From positions 1 through 64,000 of IMG/VR virus record IMGVR_UViG_3300046723_000260: a stretch of DNA of 64,000 bases. One strand, given 5' to 3'. Below are positions 9,473 to 17,438 of the stretch, piece after piece. The notes below the pieces were generated by a model. It was not told the origin of the DNA. It saw only the letters and a program-made list of their open reading frames with translations, and did no database searches. Source of the stretch: a virus. Made by a program: the position numbers and the translations under genes. The stretch's first letter is position 1. Each line of letters opens with the position of its first letter.

Positions 9473-10344
9473 TGGCACATCCGTACCAAGAGCTCGCGGC
9501 GGAGTACGAATCCTGGGTGGCGAACTGCCGGCCGAGGCCGGAGCGCGAGCACGAGATCGACCAGGTCGCCCGCGGGCTCTTGCGCGGGCTCCAGCACTTC
9601 GACGCGATCGCGGCGGAGACCGGCATCCCGGTCGTCGTCATGGCGACGATCTGCCACCGCGAGTACGGCGAGAACGGCGCGATGTTCAACCGCAACCCGG
9701 CGCAGGGCGATCCCCTGACGCACCCCTCGACGCACGTCCCGGCGGGGCGGCCGCCGAGCGACCACTGGCCGGTCACCTGGGAGGTCGCGGCGCTCGACGC
9801 TTTCACGGTCTGCGACCGGCTCAACGTCAACAGCGCGCCGTGGTCGCTGCCCTACGCCTGCTGGAAGTGGGAATACTACAACGGCGGCGGCAGCCGGGCG
9901 CACGGCATCCGCACGCCCTACGTCGTCGGCGGCACGAACCTCCAGCAGCGCGGCAAGTACGTCAGCGACCACAACTGGGACCCGACCGCGATGGACCAGC
10001 AGCTCGGCTGCCTGCCGATCGCCATGCGGATGATCGAGCTGGAGCCGCGGCTGGCGTTCGGCGAGGCGGTCGAGCCCGCGGCCGAGCCCGCGGAGCCGGA
10101 GGTCGCGGCGGCCCCGCCCGCGGTCGGCGCGCACCTGACCGGGGTCAAGTGGGTGCAGGCCTCGCTCAACGTGGTGGAGAACCTCGACGCGCCGCTCACG
10201 GTCGACGGCAGCTTCGGCCGGCTGACCCGCGCCGCGGTGCGGAAATTCCAGCAGGAGCACGGCATGCCGGACACCGGCTACGTCGACGAGGCGTTCTGCG
10301 CGGCGATGGACGCCGCCCTTGCCGCGAATCGGCCGGCCACGTAG
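9472..10344 (+). CDS. Endolysin: lysozyme-like domain plus peptidoglycan-binding domain
   Basis: The 290-residue protein has a catalytic domain in residues 1-190. The HREYGENGAMFNRNPAQGD block supplies a probable catalytic Glu, and a GGTNLQQRGKYVSDHNWDP segment matches a phage lysozyme family. An Ala/Pro/Glu linker (200-220) leads to a PG_binding_1-type domain (residues 225-285: VDGSFGRLTRAAVRKFQQEHG). It would cut cell-wall glycan once holins open the membrane. There is no signal peptide, consistent with holin-dependent release. Confidence 0.75.
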   Translation: MAHPYQELAAEYESWVANCRPRPEREHEIDQVARGLLRGLQHFDAIAAETGIPVVVMATICHREYGENGAMFNRNPAQGDPLTHPSTHVPAGRPPSDHWPVTWEVAALDAFTVCDRLNVNSAPWSLPYACWKWEYYNGGGSRAHGIRTPYVVGGTNLQQRGKYVSDHNWDPTAMDQQLGCLPIAMRMIELEPRLAFGEAVEPAAEPAEPEVAAAPPAVGAHLTGVKWVQASLNVVENLDAPLTVDGSFGRLTRAAVRKFQQEHGMPDTGYVDEAFCAAMDAALAANRPAT

Positions 10345-10353
10345 GAGGGGAAA

Positions 10354-10668
10354 ATGGCCGAAGAAACATCACCCCCGACGAGCGTCCCGACGGTGAAGCC
10401 GTCGAGGCCGATCTGGCTCCCGGACACGCAGGGCTTCCTCGCGATGGCGATCATCATCGTCGTCTCGTTCCTCGCGGTCATGCTGCTTTTCAAGAGCAGC
10501 GCGATGGACGACAAGGTCGCGGGCGCGTTCATGACGCTGCTCGGCGTGATGACCGGCTGCCTCAAGGACGTCTACAGCTACTTCTTCGGTTCGAGCTCGG
10601 GCTCGGCGAAGAAGGACGACGTGATCTCGGCGATCGCGGTAACGCCGACGCCGCCGCAGGAAAAGTGA
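10354..10668 (+). CDS. Putative holin (two hydrophobic segments)
   Basis: The 104-residue product has a Pro/Ser/Thr N-terminus, a strong hydrophobic segment at residues 28-46 (GFLAMAIIIVVSFLAVMLL) and a second, weaker one at 60-80. Its tail is charged. An AGGAGGGG ribosome site lies just before the ATG. Directly following the endolysin, it is the best holin candidate of the block. Confidence 0.5.
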   Translation: MAEETSPPTSVPTVKPSRPIWLPDTQGFLAMAIIIVVSFLAVMLLFKSSAMDDKVAGAFMTLLGVMTGCLKDVYSYFFGSSSGSAKKDDVISAIAVTPTPPQEK

Positions 10669-10670
10669 AA

Positions 10671-11210
10671 ATGTTTCACGTGAAACACTTTTGTGCCGCG
10701 CTCCTGATCGCGCTCTTGCTGCCCGGCGTCGCGCTCGCCCAGGTCAAGAGGGCGGTCTCGCCGCTCGCCGCGCCGGCGAGCAACGACGTCGGCGACGTCC
10801 TGACGCGGATCGCGGCGAAGGGCACCGCGGACATCGAGGCCGCGGACTCCCTCGCCGCGGCGATCGACCCCGACACCGGGCAGATGCGCGACGAGATCGC
10901 GCACACTTGCTTCGTCGCGATGATCAAGTTCATCGGCAAACTGCCGAAGCCGGACAGCCAGCCGCCGGGGCCCGCGGTGATCTTCGAGCGCGTCCGCCTC
11001 GCCCGCCTGACGGCGCAGGCCGGGCTCCCGACCTACCTGCGGATCGGCTGCGCGCCGCTCGTGCAGGATGAGACGCTGCTGTTCGTCCGCCTCGCGGCGA
11101 TGGTCGGCGTCACGGTCGGGACCGGCGGCCTCGCGGCCCCGGCGATCCCGGGCCTCGCCGGCGGGCTGCTGCCGGCGTTGCCCGTGCTGAACCTGCTGCC
11201 GATCAGGTGA
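10671..11210 (+). CDS. Exported or membrane protein of the lysis block
   Basis: A 179-residue protein beginning MFHVKHFCAALLIALLLPGVALAQ, which reads as a signal peptide. The mature part has two Cys (HTCFVAM, RIGCAPL) and a hydrophobic Gly/Ala/Leu/Pro-rich C-terminus. Its first residues are dictated by a parS palindrome in the DNA. It could be a spanin-like or other periplasmic protein; the function is not recognised. Confidence 0.5.
   Translation: MFHVKHFCAALLIALLLPGVALAQVKRAVSPLAAPASNDVGDVLTRIAAKGTADIEAADSLAAAIDPDTGQMRDEIAHTCFVAMIKFIGKLPKPDSQPPGPAVIFERVRLARLTAQAGLPTYLRIGCAPLVQDETLLFVRLAAMVGVTVGTGGLAAPAIPGLAGGLLPALPVLNLLPIR
10672..10687. promoter_or_regulatory. Perfect parS-type ParB binding site
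   Basis: The 16 bases TGTTTCACGTGAAACA form an uninterrupted palindrome equal to the consensus bacterial chromosomal parS site. It overlaps the start codon region of the exported-protein gene and forces the peptide MFHVKH. A looser outer pair (AAAAGTG at 10661-10667 and CACTTTT at 10686-10692) surrounds it. No ParB with a DNA-binding helix-turn-helix is encoded in the window, so host ParB is the likely ligand. Confidence 0.75.
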
Positions 11211-11214
11211 GCCG

Positions 11215-11634
11215 ATGTCCGCGCGGCGCTCCTCCGGCAGGCCCAGGCGTCGCGACGACGGCGTCCTGACCCCCGACACCGGGGTGCGAATGTCCCTGAC
11301 GCAGGTCGGCTTGTTCGGCGCGGGCATCTTCGTGGTCGCCGTCGGCTACGCCTTCATGGTCTGGAACCAGACCTCGACGAGCAAGGACGTCTCCGACATC
11401 AAGACGACCCAGGCGTCCTCGCTGATCACCCTGCAGACCGTCGCGCGGGACCAGGAGGAGAAGCGCCAGGCGCTCGCCCAGGAGTTCATCAAGAGCAACC
11501 AGAAGATCGCCGACAGCATCGGGCAGCTCACGACGCTGACGGCGGTGACGCAGGAGCGCCAGAAGGCCAGCGACGAGAAGCTCGAGCGAGTCCTCGGCCA
11601 GATCGGCACCGCCCTCCAGCCCAAGGCCCGATGA
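11215..11634 (+). CDS. Membrane-anchored coiled-coil protein (i-spanin-like)
   Basis: The 139-residue protein has a basic start, one membrane span at about residues 30-49 (GLFGAGIFVVAVGYAFMVW) and a long helical, charged C-terminal part (residues 55-135). That N-in, C-out layout is typical of inner-membrane spanins. ATG 11290 is an alternative start that keeps the span. The outer-membrane lipoprotein partner was not identified. Confidence 0.45.
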   Translation: MSARRSSGRPRRRDDGVLTPDTGVRMSLTQVGLFGAGIFVVAVGYAFMVWNQTSTSKDVSDIKTTQASSLITLQTVARDQEEKRQALAQEFIKSNQKIADSIGQLTTLTAVTQERQKASDEKLERVLGQIGTALQPKAR

Positions 11635-11677
11635 AGAATCGTGGTATTTGAACGCGCCCTCGGGGGGGTGTTCAAAA

Positions 11678-12064
11678 ATGCCGCTCAACAATTCCTGGAT
11701 GGGAATGTGGCAGATCATCGTGTCTGTCGCGTTGGCGGTGGGCATCGGCCTGATCGGCATGTTCTGGTCGCTGGCCGACCCGCGCTCCGACATCAAGGAC
11801 ATCAAGAACAACTACGTCACGCTGCGCGAGCACAACGACCTCGTGACGCGGATGACCGACGGCTTCCGGCGGCTCGAAGCGGAAAGCGTCGAGCAGCGAA
11901 AAGAGCTGGCGACGAAGGTCGAAACAGAGTCCCACGCGCACACCGACGACGCGACGCGGGCGGCGCTGGTCGGGCGGCTCGACGCGATGCAGCGGCAGAT
12001 CGACCTGCTGATCTCGCGGTCGCTGATCCAGCCGCCGCCGAACGCGAGCGTCCCGCCGCGCTAA
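11678..12064 (+). CDS. Membrane-anchored coiled-coil protein
   Basis: From ATG 11678 (a G-run lies upstream) the gene encodes 128 residues. A hydrophobic span at about residues 8-26 (WQIIVSVALAVGIGLIGMFW) is followed by a helical region rich in Glu, Lys and Arg. The layout repeats that of the preceding gene. It ends the rightward block; the 39-bp gap to the convergent gene holds only GC-rich short dyads with no clear T-run. Confidence 0.45.
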   Translation: MPLNNSWMGMWQIIVSVALAVGIGLIGMFWSLADPRSDIKDIKNNYVTLREHNDLVTRMTDGFRRLEAESVEQRKELATKVETESHAHTDDATRAALVGRLDAMQRQIDLLISRSLIQPPPNASVPPR

Positions 12065-12103
12065 GGGCGCGCGCCTTGGGGTGGCAGCCTCGCCAGGACG
12101 CGC

Positions 12104-12499
12104 CTAAAGCCCGATCCGGTACGCCCATAGGGCCTGGAAGCCGGAAAGCGAGCGTACGGGGCTTATTTCGAGAACGGGACCCACCCGGACGCGGGCCAAA
12201 CCGTTCGACCCGATCGCCTTCGCCGCCGCCGGGGTCAGGTCGATCACCCGCCCCCGGGGGAGGTGGGGACTCCGGTCGACGATCTCGACGACGACGCTCC
12301 GCCCGTTGGCGAGGTTCTCGACCCTCGCCAACGAGCCGCAGGGGAGCGAGGGATGGGCCGCCAGCATCGCGACCGGGGAAAACCGTTTCCCCGGGCACGC
12401 CACGGCGTAGTCGACGTAGGTCGAGGCGACGCCGGTCTCGGCCGCCGCCGGAGCGGCGGCCAGGAGAAGCCCCACCATGCCGCCTAACGGTACTTTCAC
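12104..12499 (-). CDS. RlpA-like double-psi beta-barrel protein, exported
   Basis: The 131-residue product starts at a GTG overlapping the preceding stop (GTGA). It has a signal-like start (VKVPLGGMVGLLLAAAPAAAE), then GVASTY, LAAHPSLPCGSLARVENLANGRS, VVEIVDRSP and GRVIDLTPAAAKAIG. These are the hallmarks of the RlpA double-psi barrel, including the Asp of the DRSP motif. RlpA proteins cut or bind peptidoglycan. It faces the lysis genes across the convergent gap and may assist wall cutting at entry or lysis. Confidence 0.7.
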   Translation of the reverse strand: MKVPLGGMVGLLLAAAPAAAETGVASTYVDYAVACPGKRFSPVAMLAAHPSLPCGSLARVENLANGRSVVVEIVDRSPHLPRGRVIDLTPAAAKAIGSNGLARVRVGPVLEISPVRSLSGFQALWAYRIGL

Positions 12500-12936
12500 G
12501 ACTCGCCGATCACCTTCCGCGCCTCGCGGAGGATGCGGGAGACCTGGTAGCCGCGGACGGCCTCCTCCTCGACGCGGCGGCAGAAGACCGTCCCGCACCG
12601 CCTGATCTCGTCGGCGAACGCCACCGCCTCCTCGCGCGTCTGCTCGGCGCGGCGGACGTGGTCGTTGGCGATCTTGACGACGTCGTCGGCGATGACGTTG
12701 AAGCCCTGGAGGAATCCCTTGCCCGACAGGACTCCGACCTGCGGCATCGCGCGGTCCTTCTTGATCGCGGCGACGATCTCGTCGAGCAGCGCGTCGAGCT
12801 GCTTCACGCTCCCGGAGACGAGTTCGCCGTCCGGCACCGGCGCCTCGGGCTCTACGACCTTGATCTCGCGGGCGAGGTTGTCCAGGTCCACGACCGGCTC
12901 GGTCGTCGCTTTGAAGTCGTCCACAGTCATCGACAT
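12496..12936 (-). CDS. Acidic helical hypothetical protein
   Basis: A 146-residue protein with a helical, charged composition; no family is recognised. ATG 12936 follows AAGGGAAA at good spacing. An in-frame ATG at 12990 would add 18 residues, also after AAGGGAAA, but those codons are AT-ending, unlike the body of the gene, so the shorter start is preferred. Cys 119 and 124 (RRCGTVFCRR) may form a pair. It is coupled to the RlpA-like gene. Confidence 0.5.
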   Translation of the reverse strand: MSMTVDDFKATTEPVVDLDNLAREIKVVEPEAPVPDGELVSGSVKQLDALLDEIVAAIKKDRAMPQVGVLSGKGFLQGFNVIADDVVKIANDHVRRAEQTREEAVAFADEIRRCGTVFCRRVEEEAVRGYQVSRILREARKVIGES

Positions 12937-13076
12937 TTGGTTTTCCCTTTCCGTTTGCGAAGCAACAGCGTTCAGATTATAAAACGGCATCGAGGCTTTC
13001 CCTTGGCTTCGACTTCTTCAGTCATTCCCCCGTTTGAAGAGGCGACGGCGCCGGTCCTGCCCACCGGCGCCGTTTC

Positions 13077-13517
13077 TCATTTCGCCTTCCGCGCCGCGAC
13101 CGGGTCGAGCAGCTCGACCGCCTGCCCGGTCCACTCCGGATGCCCGCGCTTGGCGATCTGCTTCTTGATCAGCTCGATCTCGTCGGCGGAGAGCTCCACG
13201 GGATAAACCGCCTTGAAGACCTTCTGCGCGAGCGTCCACCGCTTGAGCTGCTCGGTGGCGTCGAGGTTCTGCTCCGGCTGCAGCAGCGAGCCGAGCGCGA
13301 GCCGGCCGAGCGTCACCGGGAATTCCCGCTTGCACTTCGGCGGCGGGCCGGGGTCGAAGTCGCCGCACTCGCGCAGCGGGTCGCCGGTCGAGGGATCGAC
13401 GAGCTGGGCCTGGAAGTTGATGCCCTTCGGCGCGGCCTCCTCGGCCTTCGCCGACATCGCCGGGACGAGCATCATCGGCACGACCAGCCACATCAGAATC
13501 AACGCGATCAGGTTCAT
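13077..13517 (-). CDS. Exported hypothetical protein
   Basis: 146 residues with an N-terminal signal peptide (MNLIALILMWLVVPMMLVPAMSAKAEE). The mature part has a Cys pair (LRECGDFDPG, PPKCKREF) suggesting one disulfide. It is not recognised beyond small exported proteins seen in similar alphaproteobacterial phages. Its start overlaps the stop of the upstream 62-residue gene. Confidence 0.55.
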   Translation of the reverse strand: MNLIALILMWLVVPMMLVPAMSAKAEEAAPKGINFQAQLVDPSTGDPLRECGDFDPGPPPKCKREFPVTLGRLALGSLLQPEQNLDATEQLKRWTLAQKVFKAVYPVELSADEIELIKKQIAKRGHPEWTGQAVELLDPVAARKAK

Positions 13518-13702
13518 TCGACTTTTCCTTCCTTCGCTTCGAGTTGTTGCAGCGTCGCCAGCACCGCCTCCATGTGCTGCATGTGCAGGTCGGCGACCCC
13601 CTGCGTCATGTTTCTTCGCGCGACTTGGTGCGGATAAACCCGGCGGCGCATCTTGAGCTCGTATTCGACCTCGGCGATCTGGGACTTGACGGATACGCTC
13701 AT
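13514..13702 (-). CDS. Small helical hypothetical protein
   Basis: From ATG 13702 the product is 62 residues, all helical (SVKSQIAEVEYELKMRRR and MEAVLATLQQLEAKEGK). Four-base overlaps link it to genes on both sides, so it is part of a tightly coupled leftward operon. No known family. Confidence 0.5.
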   Translation of the reverse strand: MSVSVKSQIAEVEYELKMRRRVYPHQVARRNMTQGVADLHMQHMEAVLATLQQLEAKEGKVE

Positions 13703-13881
13703 GTCGGAACTCCGCATTTCGGACAACCGTGCAGCCACTCGCCGGCGATCTTTCGGGTGCGCCAGCCGTCGCGCTTCGCGGCGCTCCAGACCTCGGCGAA
13801 CTCCGCGCCCGGGTCGCCCTCGAAGACCTCGTCGCACGAATCGCACTCGATCAGAATTTTCCCGCCCTGCCGGTCGATCAT
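13699..13881 (-). CDS. Small zinc-ribbon protein
   Basis: 60 residues with two CxxC pairs, CDSC near residue 13-16 and CPKC near residue 53-56, the pattern of a small zinc ribbon. The acidic middle contains a Trp-rich AEVWSAAKRDGW segment. It starts by overlap with the next gene of the operon. It may bind nucleic acid or a protein partner. Confidence 0.5.
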   Translation of the reverse strand: MIDRQGGKILIECDSCDEVFEGDPGAEFAEVWSAAKRDGWRTRKIAGEWLHGCPKCGVPT

Positions 13882-13884
13882 GGT

Positions 13885-14058
13885 TCACCACGCCTCGTCG
13901 CTGACGTAGGTTGCTTCCTCCTCGCGCGTCGGAGCGCGGTACTGCCACTCGCCCGAGGACGCGCGCCGGCGCATGGCGACCGTGCAGGCGTCGAGCGTCC
14001 GGCCGTCGACGGCGATCTTCGGGCCGAGGATCACGACCGAGGTCCATTCGAGCGTCAT
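13885..14058 (-). CDS. Small hypothetical protein
   Basis: 57 residues from ATG 14058, which overlaps the stop of the upstream gene (ATGA). It begins MTLEWTSVVILGPKIAVDGR and ends acidic and aromatic. No family recognised; the tight packing and coupled start support it as a gene. Confidence 0.45.
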   Translation of the reverse strand: MTLEWTSVVILGPKIAVDGRTLDACTVAMRRRASSGEWQYRAPTREEEATYVSDEAW

Positions 14059-14249
14059 GATTCAAACTCCTCCGGAGCTATCCCGGCGAAAATGGCGGTG
14101 CGAAGTTCCTGCTCGACGATGGAGCTTTGCGTGCGCTTCGCGATCTGCTCGATCTCGAACCCGCAGCCGGCGGGAATCCCGTCGAGCTTCAAACGGATCG
14201 CGCGGCGCATGCGCTCGAGGTCGTCCAGCGAATACTGACGACGTTCCAT
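14055..14249 (-). CDS. Small helical hypothetical protein
   Basis: 64 residues, starting MERRQYSLDDLERMRRAIRL, with two charged helices. Its ATG overlaps the stop codon of the HNH-like gene, so the two are coupled. No function is recognised. Confidence 0.45.
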   Translation of the reverse strand: MERRQYSLDDLERMRRAIRLKLDGIPAGCGFEIEQIAKRTQSSIVEQELRTAIFAGIAPEEFES

Positions 14250-14578
14250 CACTTGCTCCTGTTGAAGTTGTTCCAGAGCCGGATCGCGAGCGCGAACGGG
14301 TCGAGCCCGGCCGCCTCCCAGAATTGACGCTCGCCGACGCGGTGCTGCGCCTCCGGTCCCTCGCGGTGGCAGTCGGCGCAGAGCGGGACGGCCCAGCGGT
14401 CGCTCGGCCGCTCGTTTCCGCCCGCCGGGCGCTTGCCGTGGGGCAGCGACCCCATCTTGACGTGCGCGGCCTCGGAGAGCGGCGGGCCGCCGCAGACGCA
14501 GCACGGCTGCCGCCTGACGTAGTTGAGGAACGCCGGGGACGTCTCGCGCGGCTCGCGCTGGCGGAGGGCTTCGGTCAT
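14249..14578 (-). CDS. DUF968-like HNH-type recombination nuclease
   Basis: The 109-residue protein has a zinc-HNH layout: CCVCG near residue 26-30, EAAHVKMG near 37-44, and DRWAVPLCADCHREG near 61-75. This is the DUF968 or Ref-like pattern found in phage recombination operons. Family members are RecA-associated or HNH nucleases. Two genes for exonuclease and annealing functions lie upstream in the same operon, which fits a role in recombination or replication. Confidence 0.6.
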   Translation of the reverse strand: MTEALRQREPRETSPAFLNYVRRQPCCVCGGPPLSEAAHVKMGSLPHGKRPAGGNERPSDRWAVPLCADCHREGPEAQHRVGERQFWEAAGLDPFALAIRLWNNFNRSK

Positions 14579-14976
14579 GGCTTCCTCGGCTTGTGACCTG
14601 CGGCGTAATCATGCGCCTCCGGGTTGCCGGAGCCGATCAGCGCCGGCCAGGACGCCTGCTTGGTCTCGACCTCCGCGCCGAACCGCTCCAGCGCCTGCCG
14701 GACGACGGGCCAGCGCGCGGCGACCTCCTGCGAGAGTCCGATCATCGCGCCGGTGTGATAGCCGAGCGTGGACCGCGTCCGCTTCATCGCGACGACGCGC
14801 TGCTCCAGCGAGACGAGCGCGGCGGACGGGACGTGGTCGAGCCTCGCGCGGAGGTCGGCGGCGATCGCCTTCAGGAGGTCGAGATCGACGGCAGCGGCGC
14901 CGGTGCGACGCCAGAGCGCGATCAGGTTCTCGACCGCTTCGAGCTTCTCCTGAATGGTGAAGACGTGCAGCGTCAT
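14575..14976 (-). CDS. Hypothetical protein
   Basis: 133 residues, mainly helical. The N-terminus MTLHVFTIQEKLEAVENLIALW and the LDLLKAIAADLRARLDHV segment suggest a small helical bundle. Start and stop overlap neighbours by four bases. No recognised family. Confidence 0.45.
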   Translation of the reverse strand: MTLHVFTIQEKLEAVENLIALWRRTGAAAVDLDLLKAIAADLRARLDHVPSAALVSLEQRVVAMKRTRSTLGYHTGAMIGLSQEVAARWPVVRQALERFGAEVETKQASWPALIGSGNPEAHDYAAGHKPRKP

Positions 14977-15299
14977 GCCTCGTCCCCGAACAGCAAAACG
15001 AGATGGGGGACCAGCGCGGCGCAGCTTTCCGAGACGAAAACGGTCTTCGGGCCAGCGAGAACCTTCGCGAGGTCTTCATCGGGACCCATGATCGCAGCGA
15101 GCGGATCGGAACCTAACGCCACCCCAAGGCCGGCTCGGCGTTTCAGCGCGTCGAGTACGAACCCTCCGCGTCGGATCGTGATCTCGTAGAACGAGACGTC
15201 GCCATGAGCGAGCTGGGCCTTGCCGCAGACGGCACAAGCCCCGAGCGCGACGAGCTGCTTCTCCTTGATACCCGGTAGCGCCTTCAGGTCATCCTGCAT
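14973..15299 (-). CDS. Hypothetical protein with one CxxC
   Basis: From ATG 15299 the product is 108 residues. CAVCGKAQLAHGD near residue 22-34 suggests half of a metal site, followed by a strand-rich FYEITIRRGGFVLDA segment. The stop overlaps the next gene. The start lies within the last codons of the upstream DUF1367-like gene, again indicating coupling. No function is recognised. Confidence 0.45.
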   Translation of the reverse strand: MQDDLKALPGIKEKQLVALGACAVCGKAQLAHGDVSFYEITIRRGGFVLDALKRRAGLGVALGSDPLAAIMGPDEDLAKVLAGPKTVFVSESCAALVPHLVLLFGDEA

Positions 15300-15861
15300 C
15301 AACGTTCTCCTTTTTCGGTGCGGGCAAAGCGCGGCGGCGCGGCGGAGCCTCGATCGCGGCCTCGCGCTCAAGATCCTCGCGGGCGAGCCCGATCATCGCC
15401 GCGATCAGGTCGAGCACGTCGCGCTTGCTCTGCTCGAACTCGTCGCGGAGCATGGAACTGAGCGCCTGGGACTTGGCGACGCGGACGTGGACGTGGCGAC
15501 CGGAGACGGTGATCCGGGCGTACTCGTCGAATCGCCGCAGCGCCTTCGCGAAGACCTTGGCGTCCTTCGGCGTGTCGAAGCCGTAGTGCGTGTGGCTGCA
15601 GTAATTGCACTCGACCAAGCACCACCGGCGAAGATGGTCCGCCGTCGGGAATATCTTCGCGACGTTCTCCGGGAGGTTGTCCCAGCCGCCGGCGACGGAG
15701 GCGAAGTAGTGGTTGTGCGAGCGCATCGACCGCTGCTCGACGAGCGTCAGCGGGTACTCCTCGCCGACGGCGAACTGCCGCTCGCACAGCGGCAGGAAGC
15801 GCGGCAGCGGCACCATCGAGCCGGCGTCGGTCCAGACGAAGACGACCGGGCGAATCTTCAC
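15289..15861 (-). CDS. DUF1367-like protein
   Basis: The 190-residue product starts at a GTG that overlaps the exonuclease stop (GTGA). The segments CERQFAVGEEYPL, RSHNHYFASVAGGWDNLPE and PTADHLRRWCLVE match the DUF1367 family common in phage recombination regions. Its biochemical function is unknown. A central CNYCSHTHYG may bind metal. Its neighbours suggest a role with homologous recombination of incoming DNA. Confidence 0.55.
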   Translation of the reverse strand: MKIRPVVFVWTDAGSMVPLPRFLPLCERQFAVGEEYPLTLVEQRSMRSHNHYFASVAGGWDNLPENVAKIFPTADHLRRWCLVECNYCSHTHYGFDTPKDAKVFAKALRRFDEYARITVSGRHVHVRVAKSQALSSMLRDEFEQSKRDVLDLIAAMIGLAREDLEREAAIEAPPRRRALPAPKKENVDAG

Positions 15862-16517
15862 AGCATCCCCCGCAGCTTTGCGTAGAGCCGGTGCAGCTCG
15901 TGGTCGAAGACCTCCGCGGCGGCGGCGACCTCGGCGATCGCGGCCTCGTTGCGCTTCACGGTGAAACTGCGCGGCGGCATCCCCTCGTAGAACAGCAGGA
16001 GGTCGACCGCGTCGAGGTCGCAGACCCACTGCGTCCAGCGGACCTGCGCCAGATGCTCCGACGGGATCGAGGCGGTCGGCTCCAGCAGCGGGATCAACAG
16101 GTGCGGCGCGACGGTCTTGATCTCGAGCCCGCGCGAACGCCGCGAGAGCAGGCCGTCCGGACTGCACCCGACGAAGCGCCCGGAGGGAAGCCGCCGGCGG
16201 ACGAAGCCGACGCGCTCGACGGTGATCAAGTACGATCGCTCGTAGTGCTCGCGGGCGAGCGGCTCCATGTCGTTGCCGCGCTGCATCGCCGCGGTGACGA
16301 TCTTGCCCTCGGCGGGCTTGCCGGTCATCAGCTCGCCGGCGAGCTTCCGCATGTACTCGACGCGGGTCTTCGCGTCGGCGTCGCGGAGCACCATCGCGGC
16401 GCACGAGGCGGTGGGCGTTCCGAGCCGGAGCTCGTACCAATCCGGCGAGCCCTGTTCGACCTCGTCGAAGAACTCGACCTCGGGCGGCGGCTTCTTTTTC
16501 AGCGCGGCTCTAGCCAC
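15858..16517 (-). CDS. YqaJ/lambda-type recombination exonuclease
   Basis: The 219-residue protein has the YqaJ viral recombinase layout. QGSPDWYELRLGTPTASCAAMVL at residues 22-44 is followed by a PD-(D/E)XK core: GNDMEPLAREHYE near 80-92, GCSPDGLL near 115-122 and LEIKTV near 130. Such enzymes chew the 5' strand of double-stranded DNA to expose single strands for the annealing protein. The ERF gene is directly upstream, giving a classic exonuclease-annealase pair. Confidence 0.8.
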   Translation of the reverse strand: MARAALKKKPPPEVEFFDEVEQGSPDWYELRLGTPTASCAAMVLRDADAKTRVEYMRKLAGELMTGKPAEGKIVTAAMQRGNDMEPLAREHYERSYLITVERVGFVRRRLPSGRFVGCSPDGLLSRRSRGLEIKTVAPHLLIPLLEPTASIPSEHLAQVRWTQWVCDLDAVDLLLFYEGMPPRSFTVKRNEAAIAEVAAAAEVFDHELHRLYAKLRGML

Positions 16518-17403
16518 CTGCCTGCTCCTTGATCAGCCGCTTGAGCGTGGTGATCGCCCTGCCGAAGTCGACCGCCGGCAGGTCGGCGATCTTCTCGATC
16601 TTCCACGGCTTGCAGAACGCGAGGCTGCTCTTGCCGAGAGCTTCGAGCGCCTCGACGATCTCGTCCTGCTGCTTCTGCGAGATCAGCGGGACGTCGCCCT
16701 CGACGACCGTGCCATCGACGACCGTCGCGCGGTTGCCGTCGTTGTCCATGCCCTCGATCTGGATGTCGAAGATCATGCACTTGAGGAAGCGCCGCGCGTA
16801 GGTGACGCTCGACCCGGAGCCCTGCGCCAGCGTCTTCGTCCCCTCGCCCTTCGGGCCTTTGTGGTCCATGCCGACGTCCATCTCGTAGCGCCGCGTTTGG
16901 CCGTCGGCGTGCGAGACGTCGCAGACGACGAGGTAGTGCTCGGGCAGCTTCGAGGCGCCGCCGCCGTAGGAGAGCGTGAAGCCGTTGCCGCGGATGAACG
17001 GGTCGACCTGCTTGCTGATGTCCTCCAGCTTCGCCCACCACGACTTCGTGTGCTTGTTGTAGGACTTGCGCTTGATCGAGATCGCGCTGATCTGCTGCTG
17101 CGCCTTCAGCATCGAGGCGTTGAAGGCGTGGGCGGCGACGCGGTCCTGCTCCTCGCGGATCATCGCCAGAATCTCCTTGGCGATCGCGACGTCCTTGCCG
17201 TCCTTGATCTGGCGGAGCTGGTCGATCAGCGCGTTCGGCGCGGGCACCCGCTCGACCTTGGCGAGCTGTCCCTTGTTGACGGCTGGCTGCGCCACGCCGC
17301 TCCCGGTCGTCGGTCGCCGCGGCTTCGGTCCCGGTTCGGGTTGGTGACCTCCGAGCAGGTCTGGTTGCTTTTCGGCGGTGGCGGTGGCGGTCTTGCGAGC
17401 CAT
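16510..17403 (-). CDS. ERF-family single-strand annealing protein
   Basis: The 297-residue protein has a variable Pro/Thr N-terminus. An ERF core follows at about residues 85-225: AFNASMLKAQQQISAI, KSWWAKLEDISKQVDPFIRGNG and the GSGSSVTYARRFLK motif. ERF proteins coat and anneal single strands made by the partner exonuclease. The last 60 residues are helical and may contact the exonuclease. An operator-like dyad lies just upstream at 17423-17438. Confidence 0.8.
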   Translation of the reverse strand: MARKTATATAEKQPDLLGGHQPEPGPKPRRPTTGSGVAQPAVNKGQLAKVERVPAPNALIDQLRQIKDGKDVAIAKEILAMIREEQDRVAAHAFNASMLKAQQQISAISIKRKSYNKHTKSWWAKLEDISKQVDPFIRGNGFTLSYGGGASKLPEHYLVVCDVSHADGQTRRYEMDVGMDHKGPKGEGTKTLAQGSGSSVTYARRFLKCMIFDIQIEGMDNDGNRATVVDGTVVEGDVPLISQKQQDEIVEALEALGKSSLAFCKPWKIEKIADLPAVDFGRAITTLKRLIKEQAGG

Positions 17404-17422
17404 TTCGAATCTCCCTGTTTGA

Positions 17423-17438
17423 GTGGAAAAGTTTACCC
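17423..17438. promoter_or_regulatory. Operator-like site, degenerate copy
   Basis: GTGGA-AAAGTT-TACCC sits between the HIRAN and ERF genes. The left arm and spacer match the other operator-like dyads at 18984 and 19321; the right arm is degenerate. It could tune the ERF-exonuclease part of the operon. Confidence 0.3.

Noticed and set aside
12061-12103. Bidirectional terminator in the convergent gap after the lysis block
   Set aside because: There are short GC-rich dyads (GGCGCGCGCC at 12066-12075) but no T-run on either strand, so it is not called as a terminator.
15955-15967. Possible second parS, TTCACGGTGAAAC
   Set aside because: It has an inserted base at the centre and lacks the CACGTG core, and it lies in coding sequence of the exonuclease gene.
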